Below, piece after piece: positions 35,110 to 43,567 of a stretch of DNA of 64,000 nt. Source of the stretch: Streptomyces umbrinus (GTDB lineage Bacteria; Actinomycetota; Actinomycetes; Streptomycetales; Streptomycetaceae). The notes beneath the pieces are model-generated. The model saw only the letters and a program-made list of their open reading frames with translations, was not told the DNA's origin and did not search any database. The position numbers and the translations under genes were made by a program. How positions within the stretch are numbered: the stretch's first letter is position 1; each line of letters opens with the position of its first letter. The DNA lies in the NCBI RefSeq assembly GCF_030817415.1, contig NZ_JAUSZI010000002.1, positions 2,480,001-2,544,000 of the forward strand. The letters are read 5' to 3'.

Positions 35110-35445
35110 ATGACACGCTGGTTGCGCAGCTACTGGGCCGAGGAAGACACCTGGTTCCACTTCGAGGCCGGCGCCGACGGCTGGGTCATACGCCAGGTTG
35201 AACTCCAAGGACCGTTCGAAAAACCCGTCGCGGCAGCCTCGTTGGCCGAATGGGAAGCCGCCCAGCAGGCCGGAGCCCTCGCAGACTACGAAGCGACGTT
35301 CGGTGCCACGGCGGAGGTTCCCGTCCACGAGTGGGACGCGCACGAGCCGCAGGACCTCACCGCCCAAGAGTTCGAGACTGTCTGGCTCACCGCACGCGCC
35401 ATCTGCCAAGCAGGAGCCCGAGCACGCCCGACGCATAAAGCGTGA
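35110..35445 (+). CDS. Hypothetical protein, 111 aa
   Basis: The small acidic protein (MTRWLRSYWAEEDTWFHFEA, then VIRQVELQGPFEKPVAAASL) has no membrane segment or known motif. It follows the DUF4262 gene by 36 bases on the same strand and converges on a TadE-like gene. Similar small proteins of this style are common hypothetical genes in Streptomyces. Its function is unknown. Confidence 0.6.
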   Translation: MTRWLRSYWAEEDTWFHFEAGADGWVIRQVELQGPFEKPVAAASLAEWEAAQQAGALADYEATFGATAEVPVHEWDAHEPQDLTAQEFETVWLTARAICQAGARARPTHKA

Positions 35446-35465
35446 ACCCAAGCATCCCCGCGCGC

Positions 35466-35963
35466 TCACTGCTCACCACCCACACTTCGGTTCCCGCTCA
35501 CCGGCACTTCAGAATTCGCGAACCCAAGAGCTCTGCTCCGATACGTGTCCACGACGGAGAAGGCGGTGCCGGCCAGGGGCACATGTCCGGGCAGCCCGGT
35601 GCGGGTGAGATCGCCCAGGTCGGCGGTGCAGGAGACTCGTGCTGTCACGGTGGCGCCCGGCGTGAGACCACCGGTGGTGAGACGGACGCTGGGACGGGTG
35701 CAGGATGCTCCTGCCGCGCGCAGTGCCGCGCCCGCCGCCTGCTGCGCCTGGGCGCGGGCATCTTTCTCGGTGCGGGTCAGAGAGGCGGCGCGGGCGGCCT
35801 GGTGGGCGGCGTCCGCCACGATGAGGCGAGCATCAACGAGCAGTCCAAGTGCCACCACGACCAGGAGGACCAGGACGAGCAGCGGCGTGACGAGCACCAA
35901 CTCCACCGCAGCCGATCCCCGCTCCCGGTCGTCGCGCACGTGGCGGCGCATCTGCCGGTTCAT
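35466..35963 (-). CDS. TadE-family pseudopilin, second copy
   Basis: The 165-aa protein begins MNRQMRRHVRDDRERGSAAV, then ELVLVTPLLVLVLLVVVALG. The GSAAVEL motif followed by one long membrane helix is the hallmark of TadE-like minor pseudopilins cleaved by a prepilin peptidase. Two extracellular Cys residues (SCT..., SCTAD) could form a disulfide. Its start overlaps the stop of the upstream TadE-like gene by four bases (ATGA), so the two are translationally coupled. The C-terminal tail after about residue 140 is unlike the family. Confidence 0.85.
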   Translation of the reverse strand: MNRQMRRHVRDDRERGSAAVELVLVTPLLVLVLLVVVALGLLVDARLIVADAAHQAARAASLTRTEKDARAQAQQAAGAALRAAGASCTRPSVRLTTGGLTPGATVTARVSCTADLGDLTRTGLPGHVPLAGTAFSVVDTYRSRALGFANSEVPVSGNRSVGGEQ

Positions 35964-36373
35964 GGCTGGCCTCCGGTGGGGGTGGTGATCCGCTCGGTGG
36001 GGCCGGATGCGTTGCCGGAGGCGTGCAGCGCCAGCCCCGGGACGGGGAGCACGCGGATCACCGTCCCCTGCACGTGCACGGTGGTCTGGGTGGTGGTGCG
36101 CTCGGCGGTCACGGACGGGGTGGTCAGGACCCGGCTGCCCAGTGCGGCAAGACTGCGCTGGGCCTGCGTCCGGCCGTCCGCTGCGGTGCCGTCCTGCGTG
36201 CGGGCGGCCGCCAGGGCTCGCTGGGCCGCGTACTGGGCGATGTGGCGTGCGTGCCAGACCAGCGCGAACTGCACCACCAGCAGCGCGATCAGCAGCAGCG
36301 CTGGGACGACGAGCACCAGCTGCGTACTGGCCGCTCCTCGGTCACCTCGCGGCGTGCGCGGGAATGCCGTCAC
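35960..36373 (-). CDS. TadE-family pseudopilin, first copy
   Basis: The 137-aa protein has MTAFPRTPRGDRGAASTQLV, then LVVPALLLIALLVVQFALVW. This is a GAAST-Q-L processing site, with Gln in place of the usual Glu at the +5-like position, and one membrane helix. It lies three bases downstream of the Flp-like pilin gene and overlaps the second TadE copy by four bases. It is a predicted minor subunit of a Flp-type surface appendage. No peptidase gene for processing is visible in this window. Confidence 0.85.
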   Translation of the reverse strand: MTAFPRTPRGDRGAASTQLVLVVPALLLIALLVVQFALVWHARHIAQYAAQRALAAARTQDGTAADGRTQAQRSLAALGSRVLTTPSVTAERTTTQTTVHVQGTVIRVLPVPGLALHASGNASGPTERITTPTGGQP

Positions 36374-36376
36374 GAA

Positions 36377-36574
36377 CTAGCCGCCCAGGTCGATGCCGTT
36401 GGCCTTGCCCAGCACCTTGGCAGCGATGATGCCCACCACGCTCAGGGCCAGGATCGCCAGCAGGGCGGTGACCACGATGGTCTCGGTGGTGTAGCCCGCA
36501 TCCGAGCGGGTGTGCCCGCGGACGTCGGCCAGGTGGGCGCGTACCAGGCGGGCCAGGGTGTCGAGTGGGAACAT
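36377..36574 (-). CDS. Flp-type pilin-like small membrane protein
   Basis: The 65-aa product MFPLDTLARLVRAHLADVRG continues HTRSDAGYTTETIVVTALLA and ILALSVVGIIAAKVLG. The AGYTTET stretch before a single hydrophobic helix resembles the type IVb prepilin processing site (Gly, then Glu a few residues on), and size and position between TadC and TadE genes fit the major Flp subunit. After cleavage the mature peptide would be about 38 aa. Confidence 0.75.
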   Translation of the reverse strand: MFPLDTLARLVRAHLADVRGHTRSDAGYTTETIVVTALLAILALSVVGIIAAKVLGKANGIDLGG

Positions 36575-36616
36575 GGCGCGTGCTCTCTCTACTGGTTTCG
36601 TACGGTGGGCGGGGCG

Positions 36617-37516
36617 TCAGCTGATCGACATGACGTGGGCGAGGGCCGGGTAGCCGATCAGCAGCAGGAACGCGGCGAACAGCCCGACCACGGGCAGGGA
36701 CATCTGCTCGGTGGCCGCCTGCGCGGCCCCGTCGGCCTCCGAGATCCTGCGCCGTCGCATCGCGCGCGCCTTCGCCGCGAGCGAGCCGCGGATCTTGGCG
36801 CCCTCGCTGCCCGCGAGGGTCAGCGTGGAGGCGAGCTCGGTCAGATCACTCACGGCCAGCTGGCGTCCCAGATCTCCCAGGTGGGGCCAGGGGCTGGTAC
36901 GGGTGAGCTGCGCGATGTGCAGGGCGTGTCGCAGCCGCGCCGCCGCCCACCCGTGTGGTGCGGCGATGGCCTGGGCGAGGGCCTGCTGGACGCCGGCGCC
37001 GCCCGCGAGCGCGATGACCGTCAGGTCCAGGATGAGGCTCAGGCAATGGCGCATCTCGCGGCGCCGCCGGACGGCCTGCTGGCGTACCGACAGGTCGGGG
37101 GCGAAGAACAGCACCACGGCCAGGGCGAGTGAGCCGGCCAAAGGCATCCACCAGCCCGCCGCGATACCGGCCCCCAGGCGCAGCAACAGCACGGCGGCCC
37201 AGGGGGCGAGGAGCCCGGCGGTGGCGCAGACCGCCTTGCCCGCCAGATGCTGCTCCTCGCTGGTGCCGCAGACGGCCAGGTCCGCGCGCAGTGAGGCAGT
37301 GGGGAAGCCGAGCGCCCGAACGAGCGGTACGGCGCGCTTGCCCAGCCGGGTGGCCCACTCCGTGTCATCCGTGTCTTGCGTGCGTGATTCAGCAGGTGGC
37401 GGGGGCGTGTTGAGGGCGGTGAGGACGTCGGCGAGGGCGGGACGGGGCGGACGCAGCCCGTAGACGAGAGCGGTTGCCCCTGCGCCAAACAGGGCGCCGA
37501 GCAGCATGACGATCAT
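36617..37516 (-). CDS. TadC-like inner-membrane platform protein
   Basis: The 299-aa protein has an N-terminal membrane helix (MIVMLLGALFGAGATALVYG), two central helices, and a T2SSF domain (about 150-290: QQAVRRRREMRHCLSLILDL, GGAGVQQALAQAIAAPHG). A C-terminal helix follows (LPVVGLFAAFLLLIGYPAL). With TadB it forms the cytoplasmic-membrane platform on which the CpaF ATPase acts. It overlaps the TadB stop by four bases (ATGA). Confidence 0.88.
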   Translation of the reverse strand: MIVMLLGALFGAGATALVYGLRPPRPALADVLTALNTPPPPAESRTQDTDDTEWATRLGKRAVPLVRALGFPTASLRADLAVCGTSEEQHLAGKAVCATAGLLAPWAAVLLLRLGAGIAAGWWMPLAGSLALAVVLFFAPDLSVRQQAVRRRREMRHCLSLILDLTVIALAGGAGVQQALAQAIAAPHGWAAARLRHALHIAQLTRTSPWPHLGDLGRQLAVSDLTELASTLTLAGSEGAKIRGSLAAKARAMRRRRISEADGAAQAATEQMSLPVVGLFAAFLLLIGYPALAHVMSIS

Positions 37517-38427
37517 CGTGTGCCTCCCGGCTCGGTGCCCGCCGCAGTGCCGGGGGTGGCTTTGCTGATGAGGCGGATGGGTTCCTCGATGCGGCCGATT
37601 GCGGTGAGGTAGGTGAAGCTGGCGGCGAAGAGGGCTCCCACCACCGCGAGGACCAGCTGTCCGGTCAGTGTGTTGAAGGGGTCCAGGTAGGGGCGGTTGA
37701 GGACCACGAGACCTACCGCCATGCCGAGGGTGACGGTCACGGTGACGCGCACCCCGGTGCGCACGCTCGCCCGTCCGGCGTCGATGCGCTGGCGCATGGC
37801 CACCTGCTCGCGTACCGACTCCGCCAGCTCGCCCAGCAGCGGAGCGAGTTGGCTGGCTTGCTGCTCGGCGGCCATCACCAGCGCGGTCACCACCACATCG
37901 GCCAACGGGTCATCGACGTCCTCGGCGAACGCCCGCAGCGCGGCTGGCAGCGGACGTCCCGACCGGACGGCTGTGGCCAGCTCCCGCATCTCGGATTCGA
38001 GCGCGGCCGGAGCGATGTCCGCGGTCGCCAGCACCGCCTGCTCCAGACCCGCCGCGGCAGAGAGCGTGTCGCGCAGCATCTCCGTCCACGTGGCCAGCGC
38101 CTCCATGCGTTCCGTCCGCCGTGCCGCTGGCCGGTCCGGGCCGAGCAGGCCGGGCAGGGTAAGCAGGGCGATGGTGGTCAGCACCGCCGCCACCGGCCAT
38201 GCCGTCAGCGCCCCCGTGACCACCCCGGCCACCGTCGCGATCACCACGCGCCGTGTGGTCCAGTCCGTCGGCAGTCGCGCTTCCAGCGCACGCCACAGGC
38301 CTGGCCGTTGCTCGGGGGCCGCGCGCCGCACCGCGCCGTAGCCGATGGCCACGAGGCCGAGGCCGAATACCGTCCCGCACGCTACCGCGACCCCCGTCCA
38401 CGTGCCGGGGCCCAGCAGGCTGTTCAT
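37513..38427 (-). CDS. TadB-like inner-membrane platform protein
   Basis: The start is ATG 38427 (MNSLLGPGTWTGVAVACGTV), overlapping the CpaF stop by four bases (ATGA); a GTG at 38445 in the same frame is less likely. The 304-aa protein has paired membrane helices at both ends around a T2SSF domain (WTEMLRDTLSAAAGLEQAVL, DPLADVVVTALVMAAEQQAS, LAPLLGELAESVREQVAMRQ). It is the partner of TadC in the secretion platform. Confidence 0.88.
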   Translation of the reverse strand: MNSLLGPGTWTGVAVACGTVFGLGLVAIGYGAVRRAAPEQRPGLWRALEARLPTDWTTRRVVIATVAGVVTGALTAWPVAAVLTTIALLTLPGLLGPDRPAARRTERMEALATWTEMLRDTLSAAAGLEQAVLATADIAPAALESEMRELATAVRSGRPLPAALRAFAEDVDDPLADVVVTALVMAAEQQASQLAPLLGELAESVREQVAMRQRIDAGRASVRTGVRVTVTVTLGMAVGLVVLNRPYLDPFNTLTGQLVLAVVGALFAASFTYLTAIGRIEEPIRLISKATPGTAAGTEPGGTR

Positions 38428-38880
38428 GATGCTGCTCCCCACCACTGGAAGGCGGCGCTCTGCGCGTCGAGCCCTACCGCCACCAGGTCGGCGAGGGTCT
38501 CGGTGCGTAGCGGGGTGGCGGGCACCGCGCGCCCGTCGGGGCCGGGCCGGTAGACCTCGTTGGAGACGATCTGTGCCCCGTCCGCGTCGATGACCTCGCG
38601 CACCGAGTCGATGATCCGCCGCCCCGCGGCGTCCCAGCCCAGGTGGACGACGAAGTGGACCGCGGAGGCCACCATCAGGTTCGTCGCCTCAAGCGTGAGC
38701 CGTTCCGGGGACTGCGCGGCGTAGGAGGCGAGTTTGGTGAACACCCCGCGTGAGGTGGAGGCGTGGATGGTGGACAGGGAGCCGTCGTTGCCCTGGCTCA
38801 TGGCGTTGCACATGGGGATGACCTCGGCCCCGCGGATCTCTCCGACGATGACCCGGTCCGGGGACATGCGCAGCCCCCAC
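38424..38880 (-). pseudogene. CpaF/TadA motor ATPase, C-terminal part cut by IS3
   Basis: This is the distal third of the tad ATPase: WGLRMSPDRVIVGEIRGAE (Walker B region), EVIPMCNAMSQGNDGSLSTI with the HAS His box (TIHAS), then EATNLMVASAVHFVVHL. It is separated from its promoter-proximal part (40204-41102) by an IS3 element. The frame also runs a little into the IS (to 38945). Without translation from upstream it is unlikely to be made as a working ATPase. Confidence 0.9.
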
Positions 38881-38950
38881 TGAGGTTCCCCCTGCCGGTC
38901 GGACAGCTTGATACTGGGACGGATGGTCCCGGAGGAAGCAGTCACAGGTA

Positions 38951-39256
38951 GTGAGCCAGAAGAGCAACATGAGTAAGCGGTACACGGCCGAGTTCAAGCG
39001 GGACGCGGTCGCCTTGGCGTTGTCCTCGGAGAAGACGGTCACCGAGGTGGCGAGGGATCTGGGCGTGAGTCCGGAAGGGCTGCGCGGGTGGGTGAAGCAG
39101 GCGAAGATCGACCGCGGTGAGGGGCCCGCCGGGGCTTTGACCACTGCGGAGCGTGAGGAGCTGGTCCGGCTGCGGCGGAAGGTCCGCGAGCAGGAGGCCA
39201 CGATCGAGGTTCTGGGAAAAGCGACCGCCTTCTTCGCTCAGGACAAGATGAGGTAG
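38951..39256 (+). CDS. IS3-family transposase OrfA (in cpaF element)
   Basis: The 101-aa HTH protein reads KRYTAEFKRDAVALALSSEK, TVTEVARDLGVSPEGLRGWV, followed by a Leu-rich coiled coil. ATG 38969 (MSKRYTAEF) is an alternative start. A slippery GGGAAAAG at about 39217-39224 precedes the stop, and the -1 frame is open through QDEVGTAARCHLIDAEKAS into OrfB, so the active enzyme is expected by programmed -1 frameshifting. Confidence 0.88.
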   Translation: MSQKSNMSKRYTAEFKRDAVALALSSEKTVTEVARDLGVSPEGLRGWVKQAKIDRGEGPAGALTTAEREELVRLRRKVREQEATIEVLGKATAFFAQDKMR

Positions 39257-39258
39257 GC

Positions 39259-40170
39259 ACCGCGGCACGGTGTCACCTCATCGATGCGGAGAAGGCATCG
39301 GAGGGGAATCTCGCAGGTCACAGCGTTGCGTTTCTGTGCCGTGTGCTGGGGGTGTCCCGTTCCACCTACTACGCGCACAGGGCGGCAGGGCCGGCCCGGG
39401 CGGTGCGGGAGCGGGCCGAGGAGGTGCTGGTGGGCGAGATCCGGGTGCTGCATGCCGGATCTCGCGGTGCCTACGGGGCCCCGCGTGTCCACGCCGCCCT
39501 GCGGCGGGCCGGGCGGGCGGTGAACTCCAAGAAGGTCGAGCGGCTGATGCGCAAACACCGGATCGCCGGGATCACCCGCCGCCGGCGTCGGGGCCTGACC
39601 CGGCAGGCGAAGCGGGCGGTGTTCGCGCTCGACCTGATCGGCCGGGACTTCACCGCACCCCGGCCCGGGATGCGCTTGGTCGGAGACATGACCGAACTTG
39701 TCACGCTGGAAGGCAAGTTGTATCTGGCGACCTGCATCGATCTCGCGACGCGGGAGGTGGTCGGCTGGGCGATGGCCGACCACCACCGCGCCGAGCTGCC
39801 GGTCGCTGCCCTGCGGATGGCGGCCGGGCGTGGCGGCCTGGAGTACCGCTGCATCATGCACACGGATCGCGGCAGTGAATACACGAGTGACGAATTCCGC
39901 ACCGAAATAGGCAAGTTGCGCATGAGGCAGTCGATGGGACGCGTCGGCTCTTGTTACGATAACGCCGCCGCGGAAAGCTGGTTCGCCATCCTGAAAGCGG
40001 AGATCGGGACGACCGTGTGGGAGACCCGCGAGGCGGCCCGGGCCGACGTTTTCCGCTACATCGAGGTCGAGTACAACCGCAGCCGACTCCGTCGGCACCC
40101 CGACTACGGGTACGTCACCCCGCTCGAAACGAGATCCCTGCTCAGGCAGAACCTCGCCCCGGCAGCGTAA
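39259..40170 (+). CDS. IS3-family transposase OrfB (in cpaF element)
   Basis: Read in the -1 frame relative to OrfA, this gives VGTAARCHLIDAEKASEGNL, VAFLCRVLGVSRSTYYAHRA, an HTH_21 segment (GSRGAYGAPRVHAALRRAGR) and the DDE core. The core reads MRLVGDMTELVTLEGKLYLA with the first Asp, CIMHTDRGSEYTSDEF with the second and DNAAAESWFAILKAEIG with the Glu. The start coordinate marks where the frame becomes clearly OrfB-like; there is no independent ribosome binding site, and an isolated start would be near 39340. All catalytic residues are present. Confidence 0.85.
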   Translation, partial: TAARCHLIDAEKASEGNLAGHSVAFLCRVLGVSRSTYYAHRAAGPARAVRERAEEVLVGEIRVLHAGSRGAYGAPRVHAALRRAGRAVNSKKVERLMRKHRIAGITRRRRRGLTRQAKRAVFALDLIGRDFTAPRPGMRLVGDMTELVTLEGKLYLATCIDLATREVVGWAMADHHRAELPVAALRMAAGRGGLEYRCIMHTDRGSEYTSDEFRTEIGKLRMRQSMGRVGSCYDNAAAESWFAILKAEIGTTVWETREAARADVFRYIEVEYNRSRLRRHPDYGYVTPLETRSLLRQNLAPAA

Positions 40171-40203
40171 ACACCCGCTGTCCAGTTCGCGGGGGGAACT
40201 TCA

Positions 40204-41102
40204 CACCGCACCAGTTCCGCCTGGTCGATGCCGCCCTGTCCCTCGATGTTCGGCTCGCGGGCCTGCATGGCCACCACGTTCGGGTGCGCCACCACATGGG
40301 CGTCCAGGCCGAGTTCGAAGGTGTCCTCGATCGTCACGAGCCGCTCTTCGGGCGGGATCTCGTGGGCGAAGGCCCGCAGCACGGTGGTCTTGCCGACATT
40401 GGTGCCGCCGCCGATGACGATGTTCTTGCGCGCCCGCACCAGCGCTCTCAGGAACGCGGCGAGCTGCTCGTCGCACACGCCCAGCCGCACCAGCTCCCTC
40501 ATCGAGGCGGCCGGGAAGCGGTGACGGCGGATCGTCAGCGACACCCGGCCGGTCACCGCCATCACCGCGAACAGCCGGGACCCGTCAGGCAGTTGCAGGT
40601 TAAGGCGGGGCATGCCCCGGTCGAAGCGCCGCTCCTCCTCGCCCGCATGGGCCGCGAGCGTACGGACCAGGTCCACGAGTTCCGCATCCGAAGCAGCCAC
40701 CGGGTTCTCGCGGCGCCATGCCCCGGCCGCGTCCTTGACCCACACCACATCGCAGCCATTCACGCAGATGTTCTCGATCCCCGCATCGGCCAGCAGCCGC
40801 TCCAGGCTGCCGGTGCCAAACAGCGCATCCCTGACGGCCTGGGCGATCCGCTCCTCGGCTGCGGCGTCGATCACCGCCCGGCCCTGGGCCAGAGCCTGAC
40901 GCCGCTGGGTACCCAGTTCCTCAGTCAGCAGCCGTCCCACGGTGGCCCGGCGCGCCGTCTCATCCTCCGCCGGCAAACCCGCAGATTCGCGCTCGCCCGC
41001 GTAGGCCGTCAGCCGGGCAGCCACCCGCTGGCGCACCAGATGCGCCAGCTCCCGTTCACCACCAAAGGGCACCGCACCCGGCGCCATCAGCTGCTCGCTC
41101 AT
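40204..41102 (-). pseudogene. cpaF: CpaF/TadA motor ATPase, N-terminal part cut by IS3
   Basis: From ATG 41102 (MSEQLMAPGAVPFGGERELA) the frame covers the N-terminal domain and the nucleotide-binding core: GGGTNVGKTTVLRAFAHEIP (Walker A, Lys238), TIEDTFELGLD (Asp box) and EPNIEGQGGIDQAELVR, where the IS3 begins. The frame then runs about 33 codons into the IS and stops at 40104. Rejoined with 38424-38880 it gives 450 aa, the normal size of CpaF, the hexameric ATPase powering Flp pilus assembly. The truncated protein lacks Walker B and the His box and should be inactive. Confidence 0.92.
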
Positions 41103-41185
41103 GATCCGCTTCCTTCGACTCCCGGTACCTGCACCAGACCGGTCCAGCTCGGTCCCATCAGCCGCGTCCCGTCGTCCTCGCTCAT
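41099..41185 (-). CDS. 28-aa coupled small ORF between tadZ-like and cpaF
   Basis: ATG 41185 overlaps the TadZ-like stop (ATGA), and the frame ends in TGA overlapping the CpaF start (ATGA 41102-41099). It thus exactly fills the gap with four-base overlaps on both sides. The peptide is MSEDDGTRLMGPSWTGLVQV followed by PGVEGSGS. It has no known domain. The spacing is that of a translationally coupled gene and is unlikely by chance. It could be a short accessory peptide or purely a coupling leader for CpaF. Confidence 0.55.
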   Translation of the reverse strand: MSEDDGTRLMGPSWTGLVQVPGVEGSGS

Positions 41186-41943
41186 GCGACCGCCGTCCCC
41201 GTCTCGTGCACCGGCGGCGCTGCCAGTCGGCGGGCCAGCGTTCGTGCTGCGGTCATCAGCGGTGGCGGGCGGAACCCGGCAGTGCGCCGCCCGCCGGGCT
41301 CAGCGCTGTTCATCGCGGCCACGCTCTTGGCGTCCCAGGGCAGGAAGAGCACCCGCTCGATACCGAGCGTCTGCTCGATCTCCGCTGCCGGGTACGGGCA
41401 CGGCCCGACCACAGCCAGCGTCAGCTGCTCGGCATACGAGTGCGCGTCCAGGCCGTACACGGACACATGGGTCAGCGGTTCCGCTCCGCCCCGTGCCACC
41501 AGCACGACCTGATCGGCCGCAGCAAGCAGCGGCTCGACGTCTTCGGTCAGGCGTCCCACGTCCAGCAGCACCGTGCCCCGGTCCCGGTCGTCCCCCAGCA
41601 GCACGCGCCGCCCGGTCTCGGCGGCCAGCAGCCGCACGGCCTCCCGGCACGGCCCGCGGCCCGGCACCGCGGCCACCGCCCGTACCCCGAAGGGCAGTTC
41701 GCTCGCCGCCCCCAGCAGGGAGCCCGGATACGGCTTTCCGGCCGCCGCCGCGACATCCAGCAGCGAGGGTGCCGTCGGCAGACCGAAGCGGATCATGAGG
41801 TCACCGCCGGAAGGATCCGCCTCCACCATCACCGGCCGCACCCCGCCGTCCGCCTCCGGCGGCCACGCGGCAGCCAGCGCCAGCGCCGCCGTCGTCACCC
41901 CCGGAGCGCCCGTCACCGATCCGATAACGACCAGCCGCCTCAC
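41182..41943 (-). CDS. TadZ/CpaE-like ParA-type protein
   Basis: The 253-aa protein begins MRRLVVIGSVTGAPGVTTAA. This is a degenerate P-loop with GAPGVTT where ParA/MinD has KGGxGKT, so the signature Lys is absent. Later segments MVEADPSGGDLMIRFGL and VLLDVGRLTEDVEPLLAAAD match the switch regions of the SIMIBI ATPase fold. CpaE/TadZ proteins of this kind localise the tad machinery to the membrane or pole. GTG 41943 overlaps the SAF gene stop (GTGA), and its own stop overlaps the 28-aa ORF. Confidence 0.8.
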   Translation of the reverse strand: MRRLVVIGSVTGAPGVTTAALALAAAWPPEADGGVRPVMVEADPSGGDLMIRFGLPTAPSLLDVAAAAGKPYPGSLLGAASELPFGVRAVAAVPGRGPCREAVRLLAAETGRRVLLGDDRDRGTVLLDVGRLTEDVEPLLAAADQVVLVARGGAEPLTHVSVYGLDAHSYAEQLTLAVVGPCPYPAAEIEQTLGIERVLFLPWDAKSVAAMNSAEPGGRRTAGFRPPPLMTAARTLARRLAAPPVHETGTAVA

Positions 41944-42644
41944 GGAGCCTCACGCCCCTCCGCGGGAAGCACCACCACACGCGGATGCTCCAACTGCGCC
42001 GCACGCCGCGCCGCGCCGGTCTCGACCAGCACCGTCACCACCCGCGGCCCGCCCGCCGACTCCGCCGCCCGAACCCCCGTCACCGTCCCCGCCACCGCCG
42101 AGGCCGCCTTCTCCTCCGCCTCGTCCGTCGCCGCTCCGGAACCGGACGGACCGGAAAGGAGAGCGACCCGCTCCCCGCGACCGAGATCCGGGGGCGCACC
42201 GCCCGGCTCCACTGCGAGCGCCACCTGCGAGAACCCCTTCGGCGGGAAGGCAGCACTCGTGCCCACCTGCCCGGGTGCCAGCAGCGCCCCGGCCACCAAC
42301 GGCACCTTCGCCCGCCGTCCCAGCACCATGCCGCGGTCCGCGAGGGAGACCACGCCCACGTCCGCCGCCACCTCCACGACGCGCAGATCTCCCGGCTTCA
42401 GCACCCGACCGGACGGCACATCGCGGGCCAGCACCAAAACCCGCTCCCGCTCCCCCACCGCCTGCGCCACCAGTGTGAAGCCGACCGCCGAGACCACCAC
42501 CGCCCCCACCCCGGCCCACGCCCAACCCAGCCTGCGCCGACGGGCGCCCGTCACAGCCGGAGGCTGCTCCGGACCAGTCCGGCGGGCTCCCGGCACCTGG
42601 AACCCGCCGCCCTTCAGGCCCGAAGAAGACATGGAGGTACCCAC
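41940..42644 (-). CDS. CpaB/RcpC-like SAF-domain protein
   Basis: GTG 42644 follows GCGAGGTGA at good spacing (ATG 42632 is possible). The 234-aa protein has one membrane helix (LGWAWAGVGAVVVSAVGFTL), then an extracytoplasmic SAF domain (RVLVLARDVPSGRVLKPGDL, GMVLGRRAKVPLVAGALLAP) and a second small domain. CpaB-type proteins contribute to pilus assembly in the cell envelope. It overlaps the TadZ-like gene by four bases. Confidence 0.82.
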   Translation of the reverse strand: MGTSMSSSGLKGGGFQVPGARRTGPEQPPAVTGARRRRLGWAWAGVGAVVVSAVGFTLVAQAVGERERVLVLARDVPSGRVLKPGDLRVVEVAADVGVVSLADRGMVLGRRAKVPLVAGALLAPGQVGTSAAFPPKGFSQVALAVEPGGAPPDLGRGERVALLSGPSGSGAATDEAEEKAASAVAGTVTGVRAAESAGGPRVVTVLVETGAARRAAQLEHPRVVVLPAEGREAP

Positions 42645-42724
42645 GATTCACCTCGCGATCAAGAGAATTCCGACTTACACCGACCCGGCACGCCCGTCGC
42701 ACGCCACGCCGTCACACCAAGCCG

Positions 42725-43567
42725 TCAGCGCGTCACGACGGTCTGTACCTCATCCACCACCAGCTGCTGTTCGGCCGTCATCACCAGCCCCGGCACTACG
42801 CCCGTCTGCCCGGCCCCCTGCCACTCGACGTCCCAGGTCACCTGCACCGACACCGAGTACGCCTTGCCCGGCGCGGACAGCGAAGCGCGCCGATATGTGT
42901 AACCGCAGTCCGGCGACGACGCCTTGGGGCTGTACGTGTCCGAGTACGGGGTCCCCGGACCACGGCACACCACGGAGCCGCCCTCACCCATCGACCACAA
43001 CGCCTTCTGCGGCCGGGCCGTCGCCGTCACCTTCACGCCCTTCACCGCAGCTGACACCGACACCGGCTCCCACGTCCCGTCCTCCACCCATATCCACGTG
43101 GGCACGTGAACCACCTGCACGAAATCCTCATCCGGACTCGTACGAATCAACGGCACCGGCAACTCCAACCGCTCCACCGCCCGCCGGACAACCACCTCCA
43201 CAGGAACCTGTCGCCCACCGCCCGGCTCCGGCTTCTTCTTCGTTTCGCCGTCGAAGCGCGGCAAGATCCCCATGCCTCGGCCCAAGTCGAACTCCCAACC
43301 ACTCGACGTCACCGTCGGCGGCCTCTGCGGCCCTCCACCACCGCCGGGTCTCACCGCTTCTCCATGAGGCACCGACCTACGCTTCATGGAACTGCCCGGG
43401 CTCCTCTTGACACTCTGTGCCTCTGCGTCGCACGCACCAGGAACGCACGCCAGACCAGCTCCTGTGCTCAACCCATCCTCGGCCACTGCGTCTTTTGCCG
43501 GCGTGAGCAAGACCGCAATGGACAGGGCGACCACTGCCGTCGGCAAGGCGGGACCGGGCCTCAGCAC
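42725..43567 (-). CDS. Secreted tad-locus protein of unknown function
   Basis: The 280-aa product begins with a signal-peptide-like stretch (MLRPGPALPTAVVALSIAVL, then LTPAKDAVAEDG). A Gly/Pro-rich spacer and a beta-rich extracytoplasmic part follow (VVHVPTWIWVEDGTWEPVSV, AYSVSVQVTWDVEWQGAGQT). Homologues in Streptomyces tad loci are often labelled ATP/GTP-binding, but no nucleotide-binding motif is visible here. Its start overlaps the end of the lipoprotein gene by seven bases, so the two are coupled. Confidence 0.7.
   Translation of the reverse strand: MLRPGPALPTAVVALSIAVLLTPAKDAVAEDGLSTGAGLACVPGACDAEAQSVKRSPGSSMKRRSVPHGEAVRPGGGGGPQRPPTVTSSGWEFDLGRGMGILPRFDGETKKKPEPGGGRQVPVEVVVRRAVERLELPVPLIRTSPDEDFVQVVHVPTWIWVEDGTWEPVSVSAAVKGVKVTATARPQKALWSMGEGGSVVCRGPGTPYSDTYSPKASSPDCGYTYRRASLSAPGKAYSVSVQVTWDVEWQGAGQTGVVPGLVMTAEQQLVVDEVQTVVTR

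Larger units (their letters stand above)
38881..40203 (+). mobile_element. IS3-family insertion in cpaF, with CAC target duplication
   Basis: The 1,323-bp element runs from TGAGGTTCCCCC (38881) to the reverse complement of TGAAGTTCCCCC (ending 40203). The termini continue as similar inverted repeats (a second conserved block GGACAGC lies about 20 bases in). CAC flanks both ends (38878-38880 and 40204-40206). Removing the element plus one CAC rejoins the CpaF codons as GAACTGGTGCGGTGGGGGCT, reading E-L-V-R-W-G. It differs from the element at 16404-17694. Both transposase frames look intact, which with the perfect duplication indicates a recent insertion. Confidence 0.93.

Noticed and set aside
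34384..35469. Upstream part of a 511-codon minus-strand frame ending in the TadG-like gene
   Set aside because: Only the last 149 codons are protein-like; the upstream part overlaps two better plus-strand genes and is shadow sequence.
40017..43410. Long plus-strand frames of 593 and 769 codons
   Set aside because: Shadows of cpaF, tadZ-like and SAF genes on the minus strand; Ser/Arg/Pro-rich without domains.
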